This document shows positions 1-6,285 of a stretch of 20,900 nt of DNA, in pieces (positions within the stretch are counted from its first letter, which is position 1; each line of letters starts with the position of its first letter). The DNA is taken from assembly GCA_900767015.1 (NCBI GenBank), contig CAAFXQ010000102.1, forward strand, positions 1 to 20,900, read 5' to 3'. The position numbers and the translations under genes were made by a program. The stretch comes from Clostridia bacterium (lineage in GTDB: Bacteria; Bacillota; Clostridia; Oscillospirales; Acutalibacteraceae). Under the pieces are notes generated by a model, which saw nothing but the letters and a program-made list of their open reading frames with translations, ran no database searches and was not told the origin of the DNA.

Positions 1-88
1 GCGGTAGTGAATGACAGTCCTGTGGACTGTCAGAGCCGCAAATGACCGAGGCCCGCAGGCCGAGAGTCAAGTCCCGTCTCTCGCACCA
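1..88 (+). repeat. Structured GC-rich element with a tRNA-like CCA end
   Basis: Three hairpins follow one another. The first has a 9-bp perfect stem (TGACAGTCC at 12-20 with GGACTGTCA at 24-32), enclosed by GCGG 1-4 and CCGC 36-39. The second pairs GGCC 50-53 with GGCC 58-61. The third pairs CGAGAG 61-66 with CTCTCG 78-83. The element ends in ACCA at 85-88, as a mature tRNA would, and GTCAAGT at 66-72 resembles a T-loop. No anticodon arm or acceptor partner can be built, so it is not a normal tRNA. It may start before the window. A dispersed repeat is my inference. Confidence 0.4.
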
Positions 89-93
89 AAGAA

Positions 94-133
94 AAATCCG
101 AACCTTTTTCCGGTAGGAAACGGGCTCGGATTT
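94..133 (+). terminator. Stem-loop after the CCA element
   Basis: AAATCCGA (94-101) pairs with TCGGATTT (126-133), and an inner TTTCC/GGAAA stem lies inside it. The downstream sequence ATTCTTTATTT is T-rich but not a clean T run. It would end a plus-strand transcript covering the element before it. Confidence 0.5.
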
Positions 134-224
134 ATTCTTTATTTAAGCTATGACTGCTTCGGTAATAGCGTTGTCAAGAGAAAGACATCTACGTCAAGAA
201 AGAAACCATAATATTATATAAAAA

Positions 225-262
225 TACGGGGTAACATCGAATCTGAGCGGTGTTATCCCGTA
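225..262 (-). terminator. Intrinsic terminator, minus strand
   Basis: A 12-bp stem (225-236 with 251-262, one G-T pair) encloses a 14-base loop. On the minus strand it is followed by ATTTTTATAT. It is the first good terminator downstream of the cysteine desulfidase gene and probably ends that transcript. Confidence 0.6.
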
Positions 263-267
263 ATCAT

Positions 268-516
268 TTATGCGATGTTTTCAGTCGGACTGCTGTTTTC
301 TTTCAAACTTTCCACATATTCCTTCTGTCGTATCCATTCAGACAATAGTCTTCCAACTGTTCAGGCTTCCTTTCCGGGACAGCTTTTTTGCAAGTATTCC
401 ATTGGCATTTAAAATATCTGCTTCCGGTTTGCTTTCATAGCCCGTTTTTCGTATGACCGAAAAGGACTGTTTTTCCGTATGTTTATAGCCGAGTATTCGG
501 ACAGATGCCTTCTTCG
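268..516 (-). pseudogene. Possible decayed coding sequence, unrecognised
   Basis: The minus strand reads as protein-like sequence only if two frameshifts are allowed. The first frame runs from about 516 to a TGA at 338-340 and includes ILNANGILAKKLSRK. A second frame gives PEQLEDYC. A third runs from 342 to a TAA at 268-270 and gives SEWIRQKEYVESLKENSS. No start codon with a ribosome binding site is visible. I do not recognise the family. It lies between the cysteine desulfidase stop codon and its probable terminator, so it could also be an ordinary untranslated tail. Confidence 0.3.
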
Positions 517-1797
517 TCAGTGCGACATTTTTCCTATCATCAGATTGATGATTTCGGTATCCGTTTCCCGCATACCCTCACGGGCAAGGGTACTGACGGC
601 GTTGATCGTGTTTTCGACACCCTTAACCACGATTCCGTCACCGCCGTAAAACTGGCTGTCATGTCTGTACATTTGCATACCGAGCAGCCCCGCTTCGACA
701 GCCGAAGCAATTTTTGCCGCACAGGAGGCTTTGGCGCCGTCGCAAATCATTCCGGAGTTAATCGCAAGGGCGTTGACGATTGTATGGGCAATTTCCTTGT
801 ACTGTCCGCCGTAGAGATAACAAATCCCAGCACCTGCTCCGACGCCTGCACTGGTTGCTCCGCAATACGCTGAAAGAGAACCGATGCCTGTTTTCAGATG
901 TATAGTCACTAAATTTGAGACGACCAACGCTCGATACAGCAGATCTTTTGCTGCGTGTATTTCTTCTCCGTAGATAATGACAGGGATACAGGCGGTTATG
1001 CCTTGGTTGCCGCTGCCGGAATTGATGACAACCGGCAATTCACAGCCGTTCATACGTGCGTCAGAGCCGGCCGCCGCCCAGGCTTTTGCCCTGTTCTGGA
1101 CGGTGTTGTCGTAAGAAGCAAGAAGAATTCTGCCGATTTGCGCTCCGTAATACCCGTCGAGACCGGCTTTTGCGATAGCAAGATTATACTCAATCTGCCT
1201 TTTGATAATGGCGTCTATATCGGCGAGCTTTACGCTGTTTGCAAATTCAACGATTCTTTCAACTGTCAACAGCTTTCTGTTTTCCGGTGCTTGAACTGCC
1301 TCTTGTGTGATTGCCTTTTTCTTGATAACGGTGTCGTTTTTTCGGATAAGAACAACATTTGTGTGGTCGTTGACAATACGGACCGTTGCCGTGTCATTGC
1401 CTGACCGGACGGTTAATTCAATATCGAACGGATACGGCGAAGAGGACTCATTGATTGTCAGCCTGACCTGCTGAATATATTCGTCAAGTCTTGCAATATC
1501 GCTGTCGTATGCCTCGGACAAAACCTGCAGTTCTTTGTCCGCATCGCCGTAGCAAATCCCGGCGCAGACAGCGGTTGTCAGGCCTCTTCTTCCGTTGGTA
1601 TGAGGAACGATAACCGATTTCACATTCTTTATGATATTGCGGCTGACGGTTAATTCAACCGTATCGGGTACTGTTTCAAGTGTCTTTCGTGCCAATGCGC
1701 CGGCAAACGCTACGGCGATCGGTTCGGTACAGCCCATCGCCGGAACAAGCTCGTCTTTTAATATATCAAGATAAGCGCCGTAAATTTCCTTGTCCAT
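517..1797 (-). CDS. cyuA: L-cysteine desulfidase family protein (CyuA/UPF0597)
   Basis: The 426-residue product matches the iron-sulfur L-cysteine desulfidase/UPF0597 family, which breaks L-cysteine into pyruvate, ammonia and hydrogen sulfide in the cytoplasm. Seen in the sequence: the N-terminal PAMGCTEP motif with Cys23, a glycine-rich ATSAGVGAGAG stretch, and CDGAKASCAAK near the C-terminus, whose cysteines with Cys23 are the expected 4Fe-4S ligands. The length is typical. I chose the start at 1797 because TAGGAGA sits six bases upstream and the family motif spacing fits; an ATG 30 bases further upstream has no such site. The gene is divergent from the sulfoquinovose operon and has its own promoter. 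Related serine dehydratases share the fold, so the substrate is inferred. Confidence 0.85.
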   Translation of the reverse strand: MDKEIYGAYLDILKDELVPAMGCTEPIAVAFAGALARKTLETVPDTVELTVSRNIIKNVKSVIVPHTNGRRGLTTAVCAGICYGDADKELQVLSEAYDSDIARLDEYIQQVRLTINESSSPYPFDIELTVRSGNDTATVRIVNDHTNVVLIRKNDTVIKKKAITQEAVQAPENRKLLTVERIVEFANSVKLADIDAIIKRQIEYNLAIAKAGLDGYYGAQIGRILLASYDNTVQNRAKAWAAAGSDARMNGCELPVVINSGSGNQGITACIPVIIYGEEIHAAKDLLYRALVVSNLVTIHLKTGIGSLSAYCGATSAGVGAGAGICYLYGGQYKEIAHTIVNALAINSGMICDGAKASCAAKIASAVEAGLLGMQMYRHDSQFYGGDGIVVKGVENTINAVSTLAREGMRETDTEIINLMIGKMSH

Positions 1798-1888
1798 AAT
1801 TCTCCTAAAGGGTATCAGATTATTCAACGTTCAGCTTTTCAAGCTGTGTTTTGAAGCTGATATCGACCGATTCGATTATTTCATTTAT

Positions 1889-1917
1889 ATGATACTACAA
1901 ACCCTCCTCTTTTTCAA
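1889..1917 (-). promoter_or_regulatory. Promoter of the cysteine desulfidase gene
   Basis: On the minus strand TTGAAA (1912-1917) is separated by 17 bases from TATCAT (1889-1894). It lies about 90 bases upstream of the chosen start codon. The match to consensus is moderate. Confidence 0.45.
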
Positions 1918-1975
1918 GAAGAATCTGCGTCATGACCGCAAGCTGTTATAAAACACTCTCGTTTGATATTTTCTG

Positions 1976-2005
1976 TTGACAACGGACGGCTTGCCGCTGT
2001 ATAAT
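1976..2005 (+). promoter_or_regulatory. Sigma-A promoter of the sulfoquinovose operon
   Basis: TTGACA (1976-1981) and TATAAT (2000-2005) are both perfect consensus boxes, 18 bases apart. Transcription should start near 2012. It is the only strong promoter seen before 10916 on this strand, so it probably drives all eight genes. Confidence 0.85.
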
Positions 2006-2016
2006 AGAATAAAGAA

Positions 2017-2037
2017 TTGATTAACGCTGTTAATCAA
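2017..2037 (+). promoter_or_regulatory. Palindromic operator at the operon start
   Basis: TTGATTAA (2017-2024) and TTAATCAA (2030-2037) form a perfect inverted repeat with 8-base arms and the 5-base spacer CGCTG. It begins 12 bases after the -10 box, across the expected first transcribed bases, where a bound repressor would block transcription. The natural candidate is the ROK-family repressor encoded at 8362-9471 in the same operon. The AAGGAG site for the first gene follows directly. Confidence 0.7.
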
Positions 2038-2053
2038 CCTGAAAGGAGCTGCT

Positions 2054-4051
2054 ATGACTGATTTAATTTTTGAAAACGGTACGCTTTCCCTGTCTGCTCA
2101 CGGCAAGACGTTTTTAAGCTATACAAAGGGTGACGAATTCGCCGTTGCCGGAACCGGCGAAAGCCATTACGCCATGAGCCACGGAAGCTTTCGGATTAAG
2201 GAAAAAATAAGGAGCCGTGAAAAGCTTTTCGTAACCGATATTAACTTTTCGGACGGAAAAGCCGTCATCAGACTCAGTAAAGGCCTTGCCAAAATCGAAA
2301 AAACAGGCTGCGATACATATCGGTTTTCATTTAACGGTCTTGACGGATATAACCGTATGTGGTTTTCTCTTCCTTCAGAAAAAAGCGAGGGCGTCTACGG
2401 CTGCGGAGAGATCTTTCCGCAGTTTAATCTGAAAGGCAAAAAGGTGAATGCCTGGGTCGCCGAGCACGTCAACGCTTTGCAGATAGCCAAGAAGCTTGTC
2501 AAAATGGTGCTCGGTCAGGAGAATACGACAAGAAAGCAGAAGTTTTCAAAGTACGAGACTTATTACGCTCAGCCGACATTTTTAAGCTCGGACAAATACT
2601 TTTTCCACAGCGAAACGACGGCAAGAACACAGTTTGATTTCCGGGCTGACAACGTCCATGTCATTCAGACCGACAGCGTGTCGCCGTTTTACCTTGGCTT
2701 CGGCGACAGCTTTGAAGAAGTGCTCACCGCTCTGACAGCGCTTACCGGCAGACAGCCCGAACTTCCCGAATGGATCTATAACGGCGACATACTCGGCGTA
2801 CAGGGCGGCACGGACGTAATGATGCAAAAGGTCGAAACCGCTCTTTCCCACGGGCTTCACGTTGCCGGCGTATGGATTCAGGACTGGGAGGGCAGACGGG
2901 TCACCGCCGTCGGGAAACAGCTTTTCTGGAATTGGGAATGGGATAAAGAGCTGTATCCCGAACTTGACGAAAAAATCAAAGAGCTGAACGCAAGAGGCAT
3001 CAAGGTGCTCGGCTACTGCAATCCGTTTCTTGCCGTTGAAAAGCCGCTTTACGAATATGCAAGCAAAATGGGCTATTGCGTAAAAGATACGGACGGTAAG
3101 GACTATTATGTGAAAATCACGACCTTCCCTGCCGCCATGGTTGACCTGACAAATCCTGAAGCTTACGAATGGCTGAAAGGCATCATCAAGAAAAACATGG
3201 TCGAATTCGGCTTTTCCGGCTGGATGGCAGATTTCGGCGAATATCTTCCGACCGACTGCGTGCTTCACAGCGGAGAGGACGCAAAGCTTGTTCATAACAC
3301 ATGGCCTGCTTTATGGGCGAAGCTGAACCGTGAGGTTGTTGAAGAAACAGGAAATCTCGGAAAAATCATGTTCTTTACAAGAGCGGGCTTTACGGGTACA
3401 CCGAAATATTCGACCATGATGTGGAACGGCGACAATCATGTCGACTATTCCGTTGATTTCGGCTTGCCGTCGGTCATTCCGGCGATGCTTTCTCTCGCTT
3501 GCAGCGGCTTTGGGCTGTCTCATTCGGATATCGGCGGCTATACCACCTTTATGAAGCTGAAACGAAGCGAAGAATTATATATGCGCTGGTGCGAAATGAA
3601 TGCATTTTCCGTTTTAATGCGCGGACACGAGGGTTTGAATCCCGATCTGAACGCACAGTTTGACGCAAGTGAAAGAGTCCTTGCCCACGGCGCAAAAATG
3701 AGCAAGATTCACAAGGCGCTTTCGCCTTACCTGAAAAAGGCAGTCGCATACAACGCAGAAAGCGGCGTCGGCGTGGTAAGACCGCTGTTCTTCTATTACG
3801 ACGAGCCGGACGCTTATAACGAGGGCTACGAGTATCTTTTGGGAAGAGACGTGCTCGTCGCTCCCGTACTGAAAAAAGACGCATATGCAAGAGAAGTTTA
3901 TCTGCCCGATGACGAGTGGATTCACATTGAAAGCAAAAGGGAATACAAAGGCGGACGGTACAATATTCCCGCACCTTTAGGTGAGATTCCCGTATTTGTC
4001 AGAAAAAACGCATCAGAAGATGTGCTCAACCTATTACTGAATTTATATTAA
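2054..4051 (+). CDS. yihQ: GH31 sulfoquinovosidase (YihQ-like)
   Basis: The 665-residue cytoplasmic glycoside hydrolase would release sulfoquinovose (6-deoxy-6-sulfoglucose) from sulfoquinovosyl glycerol, a plant sulfolipid fragment. It aligns with E. coli YihQ, recalled from memory, at a constant offset of 12: nucleophile Asp393 in WMADFGEYLP (YihQ D405), acid/base Asp460 in WNGDNHVDYS (D472), Gln276 in WIQDWEG (Q288), Trp292 (W304) and Tyr496 in DIGGYTT (Y508). These are the residues that separate sulfoquinovosidases from ordinary alpha-glucosidases. One differs: the position of the sulfonate-binding Arg301 is Gln289, next to Lys288. There is no signal peptide. It is the first gene of the operon, behind AAAGGAGC and the operator. 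Confidence 0.88.
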   Translation: MTDLIFENGTLSLSAHGKTFLSYTKGDEFAVAGTGESHYAMSHGSFRIKEKIRSREKLFVTDINFSDGKAVIRLSKGLAKIEKTGCDTYRFSFNGLDGYNRMWFSLPSEKSEGVYGCGEIFPQFNLKGKKVNAWVAEHVNALQIAKKLVKMVLGQENTTRKQKFSKYETYYAQPTFLSSDKYFFHSETTARTQFDFRADNVHVIQTDSVSPFYLGFGDSFEEVLTALTALTGRQPELPEWIYNGDILGVQGGTDVMMQKVETALSHGLHVAGVWIQDWEGRRVTAVGKQLFWNWEWDKELYPELDEKIKELNARGIKVLGYCNPFLAVEKPLYEYASKMGYCVKDTDGKDYYVKITTFPAAMVDLTNPEAYEWLKGIIKKNMVEFGFSGWMADFGEYLPTDCVLHSGEDAKLVHNTWPALWAKLNREVVEETGNLGKIMFFTRAGFTGTPKYSTMMWNGDNHVDYSVDFGLPSVIPAMLSLACSGFGLSHSDIGGYTTFMKLKRSEELYMRWCEMNAFSVLMRGHEGLNPDLNAQFDASERVLAHGAKMSKIHKALSPYLKKAVAYNAESGVGVVRPLFFYYDEPDAYNEGYEYLLGRDVLVAPVLKKDAYAREVYLPDDEWIHIESKREYKGGRYNIPAPLGEIPVFVRKNASEDVLNLLLNLY

Positions 4052-4063
4052 GGAGGACCTGAC

Positions 4064-4750
4064 ATGAAATATTTTCTTGACAGCGCAAAAATCGATGAAA
4101 TCCGGGAGGCTTACGACACCTTCGGTATTGACGGTATTACAACCAATCCGAATCATATCATGAATTCCGGAAAGCCGTTTTTCACCGTTATCGGCGAGCT
4201 TGCCGATTTCGTAAAGGAAAAAGGCATTGAGGGCTGGGACACCTTCCCGATCTCCGTTGAAATCAATCCGCATCTTGACGATGCCGGCGAAATGGTCGAA
4301 ATGGGAAAGAGAATCGCTTCGATGTGCGAAAATTTTGTCATCAAAATTCCCTGCACCGAGGCCGGTATCACCGCCGCAAGACGGCTTGAAAAAGAGGGCG
4401 TCAGAACGAACCTTACGCTTGTTTTCTCCCCCTCTCAGGCGCTGATTGCCGCCAGGAACGGTTCGCTTTTCGTCTCCCCGTTTATCGGCTGGAAAGAAAA
4501 CAGCGGCGAGGACTGTAAGCAGTACATTCAGGATATTGTCACGATTTACGAAAACTACGGCTATCTCGGCGAAACGCAGATTATCTGTGCCGCCGTCAGA
4601 AACGGCAAGCAGATTGTTGACTGCGCCGTTGCCGGTGCAGATATTGTAACCGCCGGCTTACAAGTGTTCAAGGACAGCTTCTATCACCCGTTCACGGATT
4701 ACGGTCTTGATAAATTTCAAAGCGCATGGGACAAAACCATTACGGAATAA
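4064..4750 (+). CDS. sftT: Sulfofructose transaldolase (SftT type)
   Basis: The 228-residue protein belongs to the small transaldolase/fructose-6-phosphate aldolase family. The proposed reaction takes 6-deoxy-6-sulfofructose plus glyceraldehyde 3-phosphate to 3-sulfolactaldehyde plus fructose 6-phosphate, the defining step of transaldolase-type sulfoglycolysis. Seen: FLDSAKIDEI at the N-terminus (usual Asp6), GITTNPN at 24-30, and FVIKIPCTEAG with the Schiff-base lysine Lys94. It starts 12 bases after the sulfoquinovosidase, with AAGGAGG overlapping that stop codon. On sequence alone an ordinary transaldolase or fructose-6-phosphate aldolase is possible. Its position between a sulfoquinovosidase and a sulfolactaldehyde reductase decides the call. 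Confidence 0.85.
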   Translation: MKYFLDSAKIDEIREAYDTFGIDGITTNPNHIMNSGKPFFTVIGELADFVKEKGIEGWDTFPISVEINPHLDDAGEMVEMGKRIASMCENFVIKIPCTEAGITAARRLEKEGVRTNLTLVFSPSQALIAARNGSLFVSPFIGWKENSGEDCKQYIQDIVTIYENYGYLGETQIICAAVRNGKQIVDCAVAGADIVTAGLQVFKDSFYHPFTDYGLDKFQSAWDKTITE

Positions 4751-4760
4751 GGGGAACACT

Positions 4761-5627
4761 ATGAAAATTGGCTTTATCGGACTCGGCATCATGGGCGAGT
4801 CCATGTGTGAAAACATCATCAAAAAGCACGACGACAAGGTATATTGCTTTGATATCAACAAAAAACAGGTGGAAAAGCTTGCCGCTTTGGGCGCAGTACC
4901 CTGTGAAAATGCGGTACAGGTAATTGAAAACTGTGACCTCGTGATTTCCATGGTACCGAAATCCGAGCACGTCAAAGCAGTCTATTCGGAGCTGATGCCT
5001 TATATCGAAAAGGGTAAAATCTGTATCGACATGAGCACGATCGATCCGTCGGTTTCGGTTGAAATTGCCAATCAGGTAAAGGAAAAAGGTGCGCAGTTTG
5101 CCGACGCACCGGTTGTTAAATCCAAGCCTGCCGCCATTGCCGGAACGCTCGGTATTCTTGTCGGCTGTGACGAGCAGCTGTTTCCTGTTATCGAGCCGAT
5201 ACTTACCTATATGGGCTCAACCGTGATCCGCATGGGAGACAACGGCAAGGGTCTTGTGATGAAAATCTGTCACAACACGCTTGTCGGTCAGATTCAGAAC
5301 GGCGTCAACGAAACGATGAATCTTGCCGTGAAAATGGGGATTGACATTGATGACTACACCGCCGCAATCGCCGCAGGAGGCGGTCAGTGCTTCTATCTTG
5401 ACGGACAGCACGAAAACCTGAAAAACGAAAACTGGACGACAGCGTTTTCGCTTGAAAATATGCACAAGGATATCGGTATCTGCGAACGATTAAGCAAAGA
5501 AATCGGCTTCCCGATGCCCGGCATGGAAAACGTCAAGGCAGTTTATGACAAAGGGATGGCAAACGGCATCGGCAAAGAGGATTTCCGGGCTACCTATAAG
5601 GTCGTAAGAGGCGATTTCGATGCTTGA
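4761..5627 (+). CDS. 3-sulfolactaldehyde reductase (3-HIBADH family)
   Basis: This 288-residue NAD(P)H-dependent dehydrogenase of the 3-hydroxyisobutyrate dehydrogenase family should reduce 3-sulfolactaldehyde to 2,3-dihydroxypropane-1-sulfonate, regenerating NAD+ in a fermenting cell. Seen: the nucleotide-binding GFIGLGIMG at 4-12, and the catalytic motif GKGLVMKICHN with Lys168 and Asn172. The usual DAPVSGG substrate motif reads DAPVVKSKPAA, with Lys120 replacing a small residue. E. coli YihU, the known sulfolactaldehyde reductase, has a basic residue in the same segment (DAPVGRTSANA, from memory), which suits a sulfonate. The start at 4761 is chosen over an upstream ATG at 4707 because that would overlap the transaldolase; AAGGGGA precedes it. 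I see no aldehyde dehydrogenase that would instead make sulfolactate. Confidence 0.82.
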   Translation: MKIGFIGLGIMGESMCENIIKKHDDKVYCFDINKKQVEKLAALGAVPCENAVQVIENCDLVISMVPKSEHVKAVYSELMPYIEKGKICIDMSTIDPSVSVEIANQVKEKGAQFADAPVVKSKPAAIAGTLGILVGCDEQLFPVIEPILTYMGSTVIRMGDNGKGLVMKICHNTLVGQIQNGVNETMNLAVKMGIDIDDYTAAIAAGGGQCFYLDGQHENLKNENWTTAFSLENMHKDIGICERLSKEIGFPMPGMENVKAVYDKGMANGIGKEDFRATYKVVRGDFDA

Positions 5628-6285
5628 ACGGTTAAATAAAGTAAACGACGTCAGGGTGTATTCCGTTTTTGACGACGCATTCAAGCCGTACGGCAAGGTG
5701 CTTGAAGACTTCGGCTTTTCTTCTCTGATAAGAATCGCAGAAGAAAAAACCGATATTCCCGAAAGCGGAAATTTTTACACACCGTCCTTTGATGCGTTCG
5801 AAAAGGAAAGCTGTTTTCCTGTGATCCAAAACCGATTTTACGGCGAAATGCCGATACAAATCGGATATTGCAACGGTAAGAACTCGACCTACAACGGCTT
5901 TGAGTATCACAAAGGCTCGGAAATCAATATTGCCGTGACGGACTTCATGCTTGTTTTAGGTCATGTGTGGCAGATAGAAAACAACTGCTTTGCGGTCGGA
6001 AACGAAAAGGTGTTCTTTGTGCCGAAATACACGGCGATTGAAATGTATCAGACCACCTTGCATCTTTCACCGTGCAAAACAAGCGATGAGGGCTATAAGG
6101 ATATCGTGATTTTACCGAAAGGCACCAATACACCTTTAGAATCGAAAAAAACAAATCCGCAGGGGGAAAACAGACTTCTTCTTATGAAAAACAAATGGAT
6201 TTTGTGTCATCCCGAAAGAGAGCCGCTGACAAAGCAAGGCGCATTTCCGGGGCTTATCGGTGAAAACAAGGAGCTGAAATACTGA
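5620..6285 (+). CDS. sftX: DUF4867 family protein, unknown function
   Basis: The 221-residue protein matches the DUF4867 family, which I recall as a regular companion of transaldolase-type sulfoglycolysis genes (SftX, name from memory). No reaction is known. The fold looks cupin-like: YNGFEYHKGSE at 91-101, Asp108 and EMYQTTLHLSPC at 141-152 offer His97, Glu101, Glu141 and His148 as possible metal ligands. There is no signal peptide or membrane segment. Its ATG overlaps the end of the reductase gene by eight bases (ATGCTTGA), so it is translationally coupled. It ends one base into the isomerase gene. A role in sugar-sulfonate epimerisation, mutarotation or isomerase support would fit a cupin in this place, but that is a guess. 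Confidence 0.75.
   Translation: MLERLNKVNDVRVYSVFDDAFKPYGKVLEDFGFSSLIRIAEEKTDIPESGNFYTPSFDAFEKESCFPVIQNRFYGEMPIQIGYCNGKNSTYNGFEYHKGSEINIAVTDFMLVLGHVWQIENNCFAVGNEKVFFVPKYTAIEMYQTTLHLSPCKTSDEGYKDIVILPKGTNTPLESKKTNPQGENRLLLMKNKWILCHPEREPLTKQGAFPGLIGENKELKY

Noticed and set aside
1..88. A complete tRNA gene
   Set aside because: Only the 3' end looks tRNA-like; no anticodon arm, and the T-arm stem does not pair.
955..1404. 149-codon plus-strand frame opposite the cysteine desulfidase gene
   Set aside because: Antisense shadow of a gene with conserved motifs; no start signal.
2582..3974. Several antisense open frames of 70-237 codons opposite the sulfoquinovosidase gene
   Set aside because: No ribosome binding sites and no recognisable domains; they mirror the codon bias of the sense gene, which has full catalytic motifs.
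2054..4051. Ordinary alpha-glucosidase or alpha-xylosidase
   Set aside because: The QDW, WNW and DIGGYTT positions match YihQ at a constant offset, and all neighbours are sulfoglycolysis genes.
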